60,000 nt of DNA from Membranipora membranacea (lineage: Eukaryota > Bryozoa > Gymnolaemata > Cheilostomatida > Membraniporidae), in contig OU612065.1 in the NCBI GenBank assembly GCA_914767715.1, positions 13,456,001 to 13,516,000 of the forward strand. The letters run 5' to 3'. The notes beneath the pieces were generated by a model. It ran no database searches, was not told the origin of the DNA, and worked only from the letters and a program-made list of their open reading frames with translations. Below, piece after piece: positions 1 through 12,323 of the stretch. How positions within the stretch are numbered: the stretch's first letter is position 1; every line of letters starts with the position of its first letter. Position numbers and translations under genes: made by a program.

Positions 1-2788
1 TATGGTGTGATTGTCAGAACAGCCGCCTTTACCAACAAATTTATCACCAAGGAAACGAGTTAAGGCACGAATCTATATCTCCGATGATTTGGTAGCACAA
101 TTTATATGTCCTGATTACATCACTGCATCCAAATCAACTAGATAGAGGTTCCGAACTTGGGGTGACAAATGGAAAAACTAAATAAATTTACAAGTGTAAA
201 ATTTACTCAACACCAGGCTCGCGCCTCACATAGAGCATAGATTAATTATCGAAACCACTGCGCCCTCTAACCTACCCTATAACTCACTATCTAACTCGGG
301 CGAAAAAAACCTAGCTCAACTATTCTACATATACACCGCTGCTATCACTTCACATCTTCCTAGTGCACTTAAACGGACACTTTTCATATAAAAAAGTAAT
401 TTTATAAGCAGGATCAGATAGATTTCCTCCCAGCCCACACAGTGCCAACATGTGAGATAGAAATCATGTCAAAACTAACGCATTACACCAGAAGTTGTTT
501 GTAAAAGCAAGATAAAGTTGATAACATCTAATATAAGGCATTAAGTGATACCAGAGCAGTCCAAGAGGAAGGGCATTAAAGATTATCAGCTCAATAATCT
601 GCAGCATAGGTGGTGGGAGAGCCAAAATCTCCAAAGCCAACAAGTTTATTCTATTATCAGTTAATTGATTCTTTGTCAGATTACAGTGACAGCAGGAGAA
701 AACCTCACCATACAACATACCGGTCGGTCGTAGAGAGGTGAGATGATCGGATAATAACATCAGATAGACTCATCGAGCGTGCTACCTACCATTGCGAAAT
801 AATGTATTTTAGCGTTAGCTATCTGATCGGGTTACATGTGGGGTTATGGTGTCTTATCTTGTTTTTTTTTATTTGGACATACCCTATAATGGCTTTAAAC
901 ATGGAGTGTGTCATAAGCGAGTGAGGTGAGCTTCATCCATATTCTACAGAGTATTTTATCTGTTGATGAACAACGTAAACAGTTGACAGGCCATTCCAAA
1001 TATTATTACGTTCATAATGCCATTTTCAACATGTGCTCTCAATTGAATCAAAATCATATTTTCCAGATTATAGAACCAGTCAAAATTATTATAAACAGTG
1101 TCATTGGCACACTTATAAAGAGCCAGCAGAGATCATCAAAACCAGACAGGACAGGAAGTGAGCTTGATTATGTTCTTATGCGTGCAGCGAATGGGCGATA
1201 AATGGAATCCGTGCCAACTGTATTATCCACTTAGAACAGTTGTAGGGGTAATTGTGTATGAATGAGCATGAATCATATAATCAAAGTCTAGACAAAGCCT
1301 TTAAACTACCCAATTTGGGTTATGAACTTAGGGCAGTTAAATGACCAGCCTCAAATTCAAAGCCATGAAGAGTAAAAGCTAAGTCTAGAACTCTGAGTTG
1401 GGAGGGGGGGGAGGTTATTCTCCTAGCCCTAACAACCCAACCTCCGTGCTCAGCGAACACCATAATTATTTGACAGGAATCACACTCGGATCCATTTAAA
1501 ATAACGGAACACATGTGATGTGTGATGTTTTTATTACTTGCAGATTTTTTCTTCTCACATGGCTTGTAATTAAGTAGTCCATTCTGACTGAGGATGATGG
1601 TTGCCAGCAATAATATTATTATGTGTGCGATCTGCATTATAGATTAATCTCTCATCTTTGTGGGTCTTTTAAGAGTGATAATCATTACCAGCTATAATTA
1701 TAATGTGGATCGGATAGGATACGGGAGGGTTACTGCCTAGGGTCACACTTTTATGTAATTATATGTAAGGGTCTCTTGTCATGCAATCATCAAACATGCT
1801 TTGACTCAGGACAACTTCAAAAAGACGCCAGGAACCATCGCTATACAATATGTAACTTCAGATACTATAGATAATATCCATCGTCTCTGACATCATCCAG
1901 CCAGCCAGGACAGCAGAGACTTGATAGGCACGAGCACTCTTCCTATGATAAGATATAGTGTGAACTTAGAAAGTAAGAGAAAAGAGTCATGTACCACAAA
2001 ACAACTACATTAGATATTACAACCACAAAGAAACCTGGGTTAACCTTACCCTAAATTTGATTACAGAACATAATACCTGATCTAATTGCCAGATTCCCAT
2101 AAATATAATCACGGCCAACCTTAATTAAGCAGCATCAGTACCCAGACTTAAGCAGCAATGTTAATTAGCTAATAACTTAATGAGAGAAATAAAGTGTGCT
2201 GGCCTATATTATGTATTAGAGGCTGCAGAAAATTCAATCCTGTTGTGAAAATTTTCCCGTAGAAAAGTCCATCAGACACTATAAAAAAAAAAGCATTATC
2301 ACACTGGTAATGGCGAGCGAGTATCTCAACATGGAAATAAAACAAACTTTTTATTTTATTATTTTATTGACTATTTGATGTCCTTGACAATAGAAACAGA
2401 GAGAGTGGGGCTTATGTTCGGCTGACATTTAAGAAAATGTTAACCATCAAAGTACCAGACATTTTCAAACACCTGATTACAACAGCAGCCAAAACCATTA
2501 CAGGTCGTGAGCCGGGCAGATCCATTACACACTGAGCCATTAGGAAATACCCAAATAATATACAAACCAAAATATCACTCAAAAACAAATGTCTTACATT
2601 TCAAAATAACTAATCATGAGTTTAGGTATGAAATTGCAGTTCAAAGCATGCCGGACACCGAAATCGAATCATAAATAACCAAGGAGATCCACAATGTAGG
2701 CGAGATACACGAGGGGGTATCTTTGATGCCCATGACATTGATATTCATAGATCAGTATCAGTGAGATTATAACATTACAATCCATTTA

Positions 2789-2808
2789 CTCTCTCTCTCT
2801 CTCTCTCT
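2789..2808. repeat. CT dinucleotide microsatellite
   Basis: An uninterrupted run of about nine to ten CT units. A similar run lies at 52061-52083 inside a UPF2 intron. Confidence 0.9.
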
Positions 2809-5389
2809 GCCACGTGCCATAACACACCTGTCCCTTCACATTAAAAATTAACTCAATAGACAACTTCAATCAAAGCGATTATCAGCTAATCTGTCACGCA
2901 GGTTCAGCGAATATCATTGGTTAAGCTCGACAGCTTCAGCAATAATTCATGAGGCACATCATCATGGCGTACCATCCGCATCAGCACAAAGAAAGTTACA
3001 GGTAAGGTATGACATGATCATAACTCAACCGCATCACCAAATCATTCCTGCCAATGACCTTGCAAGGAAATGTTTGATTTCAACTGAAACAAAGCATATA
3101 ATTCCTGAATTGAAAGCAAACCAGGATCAGACTCCCTATAACGCATGGGATCATTGTACTGGTGCAAATACCAGCATTTACAAATACAACACACGGATCT
3201 GCCATCTTTTTTTTTAATATCGATATCCTGAGCTATAATGAATGTTGCTGACAGCAATATTCTATAATCTTGATATCCTATTGAGACCCTCTTAAACATC
3301 TGCTGGCATGAAGCAGCTAATAACATTTATGCAAATGGCAGCTGTTTTCCACCAGTGTATGAAGTAAAATTAATGCCATTTGATAATAAATTATATATAA
3401 ATAAGTTATCTGGTGCAGTGAAGTGTACATAATATATTATATTGTAGCAGATGTTGTGCATAGGTGATGTCCGGTCATATAAAATTAGATATAGCCTAAT
3501 GAAGCTAGTTATCTCGCACATTCAACATAGAACTATATTTCTAATTTAATGATCACAAAATTGGCCACAATTTGCTACGGAATTATATCATTTATAAAAA
3601 TAGTTTGCTTAACCAGGAATTTTAAGAGATCTAAATTCCTCAATTAAGCCAAGCAGCCTTTTCCACGCACCGCCACTAAAACATTCAGTTGACTGGCTTC
3701 GACATTCCTAATCCTCTAACTGTTTCTTAGCACAGTATCTGCCTAAAAGGTAAATTACCTTAATCTGAGAACAAATACACTAGACACCTGATGATCCTGT
3801 CAGCAGACCATTCCAGCAAGTCAAAATATACAATAAGCAAACAACGAGTCATCAGACAAACAGGCTGGGTGGAACAGCCAGGGAAATGACAATACTGCCT
3901 CAACAATAGGGCCGAAAAAATGTGGAGACAACTTCAAACCATCAAGAACATTGGAGCTTGTAACTTGACCAAGATATTTAGTGAATACCAAGTATCAACA
4001 TTGCCATCAACAGTGGGAAGTTGGGGCTATGCTACTATGTAAATATTCATCGGTCAACATCTTTAAAGGCAACGTTGAGTTGAAACATCGAAGCATAACC
4101 GAGATATGGCAAATTTGGGATGCACTTTGATTTTTTGCAGAGAGGCATTATTGCATATTGTGAGGTATGAGGTCAGTCAGAACAGATATGGAGTGAGATC
4201 TGGTGAAAAGTTAGAGATGGAGAGCATGATGAGTCGTGAAATTGGTAGCAAGATTATCCCCTACCCGGTTACATTATTATGAATGATCCAGTTCAACAAA
4301 GAGGTTATTTGTCTGAGATAAAAAGCGCATTATTTCATTGCAATTTTGAGTTGGTCCTTTTAGATCTAGTGTGGTAATTAATTGAAAAAATTGAAAGTAG
4401 AAAGCCTGCAATGTGGAAGTGGAACATTCATAAAACTATCTTCTACCCCTCCCCCGATGTTTCATAAAGTCTAACTCTCACCTCATGTTGTCTTACATCA
4501 AATATCATGTCAGTAAGTACTCATAGTTACATATATTTCTGTTTCTCAAACTCCACTTGCTTTATCACATACAAGGTCCATTGATTGAAAACACTAAAAC
4601 AGAGTTGTAAAGGCAAACCAAAAGTATACCTGAAAATAGTATGAACATTTTAGCAATTTTTTATTTAGAAAAATTATATGTCATGTCAGTTGAATTGATC
4701 AATCTTTCGAGTCAGCTCGGGTAATATCCAAGAGCATAAGCAGAGTATAAGACATATCCAGCAGAGTTAATCCTTAAGTGTAATGATTCAGGAGAATATT
4801 TTGAGGCGTATATCCCAGCCTGGCAGCGACGAGAGTGAATGAGAGAATCAGCTGAGCGTAGCTTCCCGACCACTAGTCAGTTAGTTAGCAAATATAATAA
4901 CCAGCTGGTACAAGATATACAGCATCTCAGCCTCTTTATCTAGTCTTTCTCTGAGTGAGAGGGCTAAGACAATGACTGTTTAATTACTACACCGATACTA
5001 CGAAATATTGATTAACACTCGCAGAACAATTAGGCATCAATATGGCGCATCCTGACAACAGCGCTGATATTGCATTGTTGCCAACAACAATAGGTTTGGT
5101 CTCTAATTAACTAATTATTACTTTGATAATTGGACTTAACTAATTATCACCGTAAAGATTCTCTAAATGTTTAAGGGGCAGATCCGAAAATTGGTCCGGC
5201 TTCGTCTCTGCAGCTGCGCTCAGTAATACAGAGGCGCGAAGGAAAGAGGAACCTCATTCAATCTCATCTTTGCCAGGCTGGAATAAGATACCTAAAATAT
5301 TAGAGGGTTTCCCTCACGGTCACAGTGTATGTTGAGATGAACAATTTTGTATGGCAGAGCAACAATTTCATAAGCAAAGTATGTGACTA

Positions 5390-5454
5390 AATCAAGGAGT
5401 AAAACGAAGTGAGGAGAAATAAATCCGATTTCTGATTCCTTTTACTCCTTGATT
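5390..5454. repeat. Short hairpin with AAGGAGTAAA arms
   Basis: AATCAAGGAGTAAA at 5390-5403 is answered by TTTACTCCTTGATT at 5441-5454, giving perfect 14-bp arms. The inner bases are also partly complementary (AGGAGAAATAAATC against GATTTCTGATTCCT), so most of the 65 bases fold. It belongs to the family of small hairpins with a GGAGT/ACTCC core described in the findings. Confidence 0.75.
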
Positions 5455-5480
5455 ACACCTAACACATCACAAAGCTGATA

Positions 5481-5550
5481 GTCTGGGCAGACTTTCTGAG
5501 AAAATGAGGCCAAGGTCGCCTCAGCAACACAACAGAAAGCCTGCCCAGAC
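5481..5550. repeat. Hairpin with GTCTGGGCAG arms
   Basis: GTCTGGGCAG at 5481-5490 pairs with CTGCCCAGAC at 5541-5550. The pairing continues inward through CTTTCTG and CAGAAAG with one mismatch, leaving a 35-base loop. It lies 26 bp after the preceding hairpin, so the two may be one compound insertion. Confidence 0.65.
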
Positions 5551-6019
5551 CAAAACAACTTAAGTTTTCACTTACCTGAGGACCTACCTGATCTTGCCTT
5601 TGTTTATTTATCATTTTCGCTGACCGGAACACAGCTTTGAGTAACTCATATTATATTATATATATTTCTGACACTGAAAACCTGCAAACAGATATTAATT
5701 AATCAAATATAGTGTGTGGGCCATTATTATAACAGCTTTTTCCCGTCAGTAAGCAGACCTTTTTTTAAATTCTGCATTCCCAAATTTTCAATTTTAGTTA
5801 GATAGTGTCCTTGTTATGTGTAAGACAGCAAGCATGTTAACTTTAACTCCTTGATCAAACAAAGTAGGCATGAAAGAATAGGAGTAGCTTCCTCCCTGAT
5901 ATAATTTGTTGAAGAGAAAACAACTCGAAAATGTGCAACACATAACACAATATTTTATCAAGACTACAGTGCGTAATCGAGGTGTTTGGTGTAGGTTATT
6001 TTTATAATGTACCTTCTAG

Positions 6020-6132
6020 GTCCATATGAAAAATGAAATCATCATGAGAGAGGCTGATAGCAATTGTGTTCTCTACCACGAAAACTGTCAGGGCACCCCA
6101 GGTGTTTTTGTACCCTCTAACAGCGCTGAATG
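6020..6132 (+). other. Possible orphan exon, unknown product
   Basis: A 113-base open stretch lies between an acceptor-like CTTCTAG and a donor-like GTATGT. It encodes about 37 residues with two cysteines (NCVLYHENC). I do not recognise the sequence and found no adjoining exon in a matching phase. It could be a chance open frame or a leftover of a repeat. Confidence 0.2.
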
Positions 6133-7318
6133 GTATGTATGCACAGAAAAGTTTGCTTGCAAGAAAGTTATTCTGACTTTATCTAGGTTAGTTTCTTTGA
6201 TTTCATACTAATATAACATATATGGTGACGTAGCTTTGATTATTCCATGTTTTGTTAGCACTTTAGCACTGTGTTGTAATTGGCATCGAATCTCTTTGTT
6301 ATTGAAAATAGGTTCTCATATCCGTTATGTTACAGGAGAAGCTGAGACTTACCATCTTATTTCTTTCTTCATCTAGACTCTAGAGCATAAAGCAGAGGAC
6401 ATACTGACATAACTGATACATAATTTTTGGAGAACAGCATACTTAGCACCTGCAAAATGTAAACACACAAAGCATGCAGGAACCTCATGTATGTCTTGGT
6501 TGGACATAAACTTATTGAATAGGGAATATGGGGCTAAGTAACATGATATGTTTGGTTCTCTAACAAACCATCCATCTAGTACACAGTCATTAGGGCATTG
6601 TTCACAACATAGGATTTACCAGGCATCATATACATATATGGTTTCGGAATCTGACTGACCTAATTGTATATATAACTAAATATGTACACATACAACAAAA
6701 TGATGTAAGCTACAGAAGATCCTGATCAATGATCAGTTTAAAGAGTTGCCTTGCTCATATTTTCTTCACTCCATACCTGGTGCAACTGATCAGCCTCCAG
6801 GAAAACTGTGCCAGAAAACTCCCGAATGTTATGGCATTGTTGCTGACATGTTTGTGAGGTGCCACCTGAGCCCCTATATAAATAAACCATAGGGATACAG
6901 CAAGGAGTAAAACCTCAAATACAGATGATGATGATGATGATTAAGTTTCCAGTCTTCTCAATTCAGTCTATATATTTATCATGATAGAGACTAAGAGGTA
7001 AGAAGTTAATGAATACCATAAATAATGTTGTTATATAAACTCAGCAGTAGACTTCAGTCAACAGTGAGAAACATGCAGCTGACACTGCAGCAGTGGACGC
7101 CAAGCTGAGTAATAAATCATTAATATGAACAAGCTACAGGGTATGAAGAATATAAGTAGCTAGTGACTTAACCACGGGTCCATCCAAAACCTGAGTCTAT
7201 GGCACTGTTTGACCAGGGAGTTACTCCTTGGTTTGACTGGCCCCCTTGGTTTTTTTTGTTGTTGTTTGAAGGTAATTTATGATAGGAAGGTACTACATTC
7301 AAATCTCTGGCGTCCAGT

Positions 7319-7627
7319 ACTACCCTATAGGAGTTTAATTTAGCTAGAGTTTAATTTCGGACCTGGTACTAAATTTCGCTAGTAGGCTTACTAGTGAAAA
7401 TTAAAAAAAAAAGTCCAAGCTGGGATTCAAACCCAGGGCATAAATCTCCATCTGATTGCAAGGCAGACACTTAGAACACTACACCACGCTAGCTTGCGTG
7501 CTCAGATGAGGTGTATTCCTGTATAATTGTACATTGTTTATGAAACTATGGTGAGTGAGTTTAATTAAGATACACTAAATTTCGCAACCTAGGCAACAAT
7601 GCGAAAACTAAACTCCTATGGGGTAGT
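7319..7627. mobile_element. Foldback MITE with CTACCCTATAGG ends
   Basis: The element opens with ACTACCCTATAGGAGTTTA and closes with its near-perfect inverse, AAACTCCTATGGGGTAGT. Internal segments are also inverted: TACTAAATTTCGCTAG inside the left end mirrors ACTAAATTTCGC near the right end only in part. No transposase is present, so it is non-autonomous. A tRNA-like sequence lies inside. The ends resemble those of the element at 21712-21986 (CTACCCTACAGGATGAAA), suggesting one family. Confidence 0.6.
7415..7499 (-). pseudogene. tRNA-Ala(TGC)-like sequence inside the MITE
   Basis: Read on the minus strand there is an A-box-like GCGTGGTGTAG, then an anticodon-like loop CTTGCAA with TGC in the anticodon position. 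A perfect T-arm follows (CTGGG stem, TTTGAAT loop, CCCAG stem), matching an RNA polymerase III B box. The variable region is too long at about 14 bases, the anticodon stem has a mismatch, and the acceptor stem is only partly paired. It looks like a decayed tRNA or the head of a tRNA-derived SINE rather than a working tRNA. Confidence 0.5.
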
Positions 7628-7984
7628 TTCGATTTGCATTTTTTCTTTCACTCCAGCCCTTTCATCAATTATGTTGTTGATTACCCATCTATACTGTATT
7701 CAAGGTAGGATTTTCAAAGAAACCTCTTTCTAGTCCATTTAATTTTGAGCTAGCGAATATGATAACATACTGAAACAACCAATAATAAACCAGTTTGGAA
7801 TTTTAAAAGTTCTTAAAATTTATCAAAATTTTAGCTTACTAGCTACTTTTAACTGAATCAATAGCACTCATTTTAACAAAGATTCAATTGTTCAAACTCT
7901 GGAAACAAGAAGGATTGGAAATCTGTGGAAACTAAACTGGACAAGAGGATCTGCTGAAGACAAAGGAGAAGCATATATCAACAT

Positions 7985-8593
7985 CCCTTGGCCTTTGCTT
8001 GTTTGCCCTCCTCCCACCTCTGTCTAACCACTACCATTCCAGAACAAACCATCTCACCCACCTTATTCACCTTGAACCCTCCCAGTCAGCCGCAAACCAC
8101 CGCTATACCAGAACAAACTATCTCACTCATCTCATCCAACTGGCACCCCCAAGTCAGCAGTGGCATATTAACCCACAACCATGTGTAAATCAATCATCCA
8201 CTCACAGGACACTAGCTCACTCTACTTATGTGGAGTATGTAGTAACTTGGGAGAAACCAGCTGTACTGTGTGATGTATGTGATGTATGTTACCACACCGA
8301 ATGCCACAACATACAGTCAGACGATTATAGCAAATTAGGTCACTCCAGTGTTAACTGGCTCTGCCACAACTGCGGCAGCGACCTACCCACCAATCATGAC
8401 ATTTCACACCAATCTTGCCTCTCATCCACCATATCTAGCATACCATCACTCAACTCAGAAGCTGAACCCCTACATACATCCTCACCATCTAAACCCAAAC
8501 CTACGTGGTCCAAAGGCAAACCTCTAAAAATCATCAATGTCAATTGTCAGTCCGACTCTGACAAGAAAGGAGTCTTGGCCCACCTGTTAGAAG
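7985..8593 (+). pseudogene. LINE ORF, 5' part: PHD-like finger and endonuclease start
   Basis: The open frame at 7999-8593 carries a PHD-like zinc finger (CDVC, then CYHTEC, then WLCHNC). A proline- and serine-rich linker follows, then KIINVNCQS, the usual opening of the apurinic endonuclease domain of CR1/L2/jockey-type LINEs. The first C-x2-C pair (LCGVC) lies just upstream in a different frame, so at least one frameshift has occurred. The frame breaks off at codons for HLLE, where the 7.4-kb transposon is inserted. The endonuclease continues in frame at 15973. Non-LTR retrotransposon identity is firm; the clade is not. Confidence 0.8.
8586..8593 (+). repeat. Left target-site duplication GTTAGAAG
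   Basis: The same eight bases occur at 15965-15972 on the far side of the 7.4-kb transposon. Removing one copy and the element restores the LINE frame from HLLE into GSKPD, which shows directly that the duplication came from insertion. Confidence 0.9.
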
Positions 8594-9612
8594 CATGGGC
8601 CCCTGGGACTTACATGTCTTTACTTTGCCAATGTCCACTATCAACCACCCAAAAAACACCAAACAGGGTAAGACACAAAATTTTTTTTGTTTACAACCTA
8701 CCTTGAAATCTCTCACACTAACTCACTCATCCTTCCTCTTTCATTTGCTTCAGGTTTGAAGTTTCTAGCACAAACAGAGCTGACTTTATGGGCCAGAGAA
8801 AAAAATACTTCTACAAAATTCACAAAAACCTGAGTAGGCTGAAATGGCTGCATGAGTATTGACATCCCCACATGATTATTGTACTTTTTTTTTATTTCAC
8901 TAAATCGGTTCTTTTAACACTCATATATGATTTCTCATAGTTTATTAGAAGCTTGAAAATTAATGAATATAATTTAGAACTCATATATGAGTGTAAAAAG
9001 AACCGATTTAGTGAAATAATATAAAAAAGTACAATAATCATGTGGGGTTGTCAATACTCATGCAGCCATTTCAGCCTACTCAGGTTTTTGTGAATTTTGT
9101 AGAAGTATTTTTTTCTCTGGTCCATAAAGTCAGCTCTGTTTGTGCTAGAAACTTCAAACCTGAAGCAAATGAAAGAGGAAGGATGAGTGAGTTACTGTGA
9201 GAGATTTCAAGGTAGGTTGTAAACAAAAAATTTTTTGTGTCTTACCCTGTTTGGTGTTTTTTGGGTGGTTGTTACACCAACAAGTGTAATAATTTTCAAA
9301 ACTCGTAATATCACCCACAAATGTAATAATTTCTTCCCTCAAGTGTAATAACCACCCACAGGTGTAATAACTTCTTCCCTCAAGTGTAAAAAATAAATCA
9401 CCTACACGTGTAATAATCTCTGCCCTCAAACGTAATAATTTTACTTGCCGGCAATTGTATTGGAGAATAGAGAGGTCAGAGCATCTGACAGCGCTATTAC
9501 TGTGTTATATGCGCCTATGGTGTTTTTTGCACTCCAAATTGTCATAATAGGGTTTTAAATGTAAATCCTATGAAAATCCATGCAAAAGCATTGAGTTGTG
9601 TAGGGTAGACAA
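8594..9612 (+). repeat. Left terminal inverted repeat, interrupted by a foldback element
   Basis: Bases 8594-8642 and 9271-9612 match the reverse complement of 15548-15964 over about 400 bp with modest divergence. Bases 9271-9440 hold the subterminal array, in which units reading CACAAGTGTAATAA alternate with CCCTCAAGTGTAATAA. Next comes a conserved block containing TTGTATTGGAGAATAGAGAGG. Multiple spaced copies of a short motif at both ends are typical transposase-binding sites. Confidence 0.85.
8643..9270. mobile_element. 628-bp foldback element nested in the left terminal repeat
   Basis: The outer bases AACCACCCAAAAAACACC are mirrored by GGTGTTTTTTGGGTGGTT. The two arms (8643-8930 and 8981-9270) are nearly identical inverse copies of about 288 bp around a 50-base loop. 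The matching position in the right terminal repeat lacks this sequence, so it arrived after the host transposon. Its target duplication cannot be defined cleanly because the flank resembles the ends. It encodes nothing. Confidence 0.8.
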
Positions 9613-10158
9613 CTTTATTATAAACTTTGAAACTGATAAGAAGTTTCCTTTTAGAGATCATCTCTAACAAACTTAATACGGGTATTAACTTTAGATGTCT
9701 AGTAGGAAGAGTCATGGTATTGATTAAGCCACAGCCAGAGCACATCAAGATTCATGATGGTCAAACTATGATATTACTGATGCTGCCCACCTTATTCTTT
9801 TTTTGGATAGGATTTACATAAACTCGGACAATCATGTGAACTATTCTTACGGAGAGAGTTTCAAATAGTTGTAATGAAAGAGATATACAAGCTTATGTGT
9901 GAAAACGTTGTAGCATAAGATAGTCACAGTTGACTTTGATTGTTCTAATTCTATTGTACATTCAACCAATTAATAAATACGTGCTAATTTTACCTCTCTT
10001 TTTAGGCACAAAATATCAATCATAATGTTACATAACTTGAACAAAAGCTTGAAGTCAAAAATAGACAGACACAGCTGGACATTATTACCCCAATATATCA
10101 CAGTGTAAAAGAAAGTAGGATTTTTCATCAGTTATTGCTGTTCATTGCAGCGACCAAG

Positions 10159-10664
10159 ATGTCAACTTCACTCCTCAGGTGAGCAAAAACGATCACTATC
10201 TCATTTACATCTCATTGTTTCTACAAGCGTTTTAAAGTTACTGCCTGTCATTGGCATTCCATTATCAATCCTGGCAAGGAACTGACAATAGTTACCAGGT
10301 TTCGGATGTTTAGTGGTTCGGCTACAAATAATAGTATTATACATGAAACCAATTATCTAAGTCATTGATGAAACCTATAACTTGAAATGTCATCAATGAT
10401 ATTTGTTTATTCTTTTTCAGAGTAATGTTACTACCTGTCTTTTCGATATTTATATGCTGCGACAGTGTGTATGCTAGAGGAAAGAGAAAGCCTACTGTGA
10501 TGAATGATGGCATATATGATGTGATTATGAAAATAGAGAGTGGAAACTTTAATCCGCAGTCAAGGACCGCAGTAAATTGGAGCGTTCTGCATACGTTCAT
10601 CACTGGCGCTACAGGGGACGTTGGAGCGTGGAAATCAAAGACTCAGAACAGATTCTTCTCCCTT
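10159..10664 (+). pseudogene. Predicted 5' exons of the transposon gene
   Basis: Two exons join in phase: 10159-10178 (after an acceptor TTCATTGCAG, ending at GGTGAGC) and 10421-10664 (after TCTTTTTCAG, ending at GTAAGC). Together they give 88 residues beginning MSTSLLRV, with a hydrophobic stretch near residues 8-20 and then a KAWKS-like segment, GAWKSKTQNRFFSL. By recall, the AW.SK.Q.RFF pattern is common just upstream of the zinc-binding part of integrase-type transposases, so this is probably the N-terminus of the same protein. I could not find an in-phase link to the integrase exon, so the join is unproved. The hydrophobic start is odd for a nuclear protein. Confidence 0.4.
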
Positions 10665-11407
10665 GTAAGCAGAGCCTAATTCACAATGTACTCATTGAAT
10701 ATTTCATTACACACAGCCCAATTTGTGGCACAGCATTTTCGAATAACCTGTCTCTCCGGGTAATGTTTATTTTAGGTAATGCATGACTATTAATTGTCTT
10801 CCTTAGGAATGAGACGCCCCTCCGTTTCGAGATGGGTTTCGAGGCGGGCTGACGCAGTCTCGTTCACACAAAACTAAGTTCCCCATTCTCATTTTCGAAA
10901 CGGGAAGAAAATGATTAAATTGTTCCTACTTTGTCCTTACTTCGTGCTGTCCCTTTTCATCTTGTTTTGACTTTCAAAAACTGTCTCATTCCACCCCTAG
11001 TGTTAATTGGCTATTACGCTGAAGTACGGTCAATTGTGATGGATTTTCTTGTCTCCGCATCCTCATTCATGAAACAAGAAGATGGCAATGAAACTTAATT
11101 GAAATAACCTTGGTGCGTACACTATGACTTTACTCATTCATACTGCATTCATATCAATAGCAGTAGCTAATGTAGTTTGTGTGGAATATTGGAGTTGTCC
11201 GGCCTGTTTGTTGGAGTCAATTGATATCAAAATACATAGAAGACAACTCCAGGTGTATGACATTTGGTGTGAATTTGAACAAGAACATATCTCCATGCCT
11301 TTGATTGGAGTCCCTAGGTGTTTAATCACACAACACAAAGCATCTGTATACTACATTGTCAATATGTCTCAGACTGTAATGCCATATTTTACTGATTTTT
11401 TGCAGAT

Positions 11408-12313
11408 GGATTTCGAGTGATACGACAATCTGAGAAGGCACCGGTGATTGCTAAACACTTTGATATTGAGAAGGGTCTTGGACCATGACGTTTGCAGTTA
11501 AAAGTGAAAGGCACATACGTAGGGTTCTCTGAGGCAACTATTGCATCTGCGTTACAACACTCAACCACACGGCAAAGACTGTCTGCTAGGTTCAGCAACA
11601 AGGCTCCCATTACACCAATATGCTGTAGCATCGTCATGTGGCGAGTACAAATTGACTTAGTCGACTTTCGTAACAACCCGGTGTATCATAATGGTACAGA
11701 ATAATGATATATTCTGACTGTGCTCGATGTCTTCTCTAGATACACCTGGCTGAGACCGTTGCCCAGAAAATCTTCAAAAATGTGGCAAAGGAGCTGAAGG
11801 CGATATTTGTCACGTTTAGTAACCCAAAGATGGTCCAGAATGACCAAGGTACAGAATTTAAGCAGGATGTGTCGAGACTGCTGAAGGCAAGAGACATTCG
11901 ACAAATATTCAGCAGCCCATATCACCCAGAGTCGCAGGGGAAAGTAGAGAGGTCCCACCGTACGTTGAAGTACAAAACGCAGTGAGCTCATCTCGAATCC
12001 CAATGGTACAAACTGGGTAAATGAGCTTCCTACATATGAACTCCAGTTGAACGATATGCCACGAGGAGAACTAGCCTGGTGGAGTCCACTAAATGTGTAT
12101 TACGGACGGGAGAAGTTCCTCACAACATCCGAGAACACAACTGAGAGATTTCGAAGTGAGACAAGAATAGCCAGTGGAAAGGAAAATGAGAGAGTTATAA
12201 GACGCTCAATACAGTCATTAAAAACACCGACATATGAAATAAATGACAGAGTCCTGATACCGCATAAGGACAGGCAACAAAAGAATATCCAAGAGAATAA
12301 TCCAGAGAAATGA
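11408..12313 (+). pseudogene. Broken DDE integrase of the transposon
   Basis: After an acceptor TTTTTTGCAG the frame reads RVIRQSEKAPVIAKHF and continues to an rve-type catalytic core. The three acidic residues are visible: D in QIDLVDF, D in QNDQGTEF, and E in GKVERSH, with 34 residues between the last two, as in retroviral and Gypsy integrases. A downstream part reads GTNWVNELPTY, then YYGREKF. The frame is broken by a TGA near 11489, a TAATGA at 11702-11707, a TGA at 11983 followed by a frameshift, and a TGA at 12311. The catalytic triad survives but the gene cannot make one protein. No reverse transcriptase or RNase H lies nearby. Confidence 0.8.
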
Positions 12314-12323
12314 AAAACTGTAC

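Larger units (their letters stand above)
1..7318. other. Intergenic DNA without a convincing gene
   Basis: Open frames here are short (under about 105 codons), overlap on both strands, and show no domain I recognise. No chain of in-phase exons could be built. The stretch holds a CT microsatellite, two hairpins near 5.4 kb and one doubtful exon near 6.0 kb, listed separately. It may be intergenic DNA or part of a long intron or untranslated region. Confidence 0.6.

Noticed and set aside
464-760. 98-codon minus-strand open frame near the left edge
   Set aside because: No recognisable domain, no matching exon borders, and a leucine-rich composition expected by chance in AT-rich DNA.
3014-3326. 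Overlapping open frames on both strands
   Set aside because: They overlap each other antisense and neither has a family resemblance.
9154-9429. 91-codon minus-strand open frame
   Set aside because: It lies across the foldback arm and subterminal repeats; the repeated residues reflect the DNA repeats.
11124-11420. 98-codon frame with a CPAC motif ahead of the integrase
   Set aside because: I considered it as the integrase zinc-binding region, but the HHCC spacing is absent and it is out of frame with the next exon.
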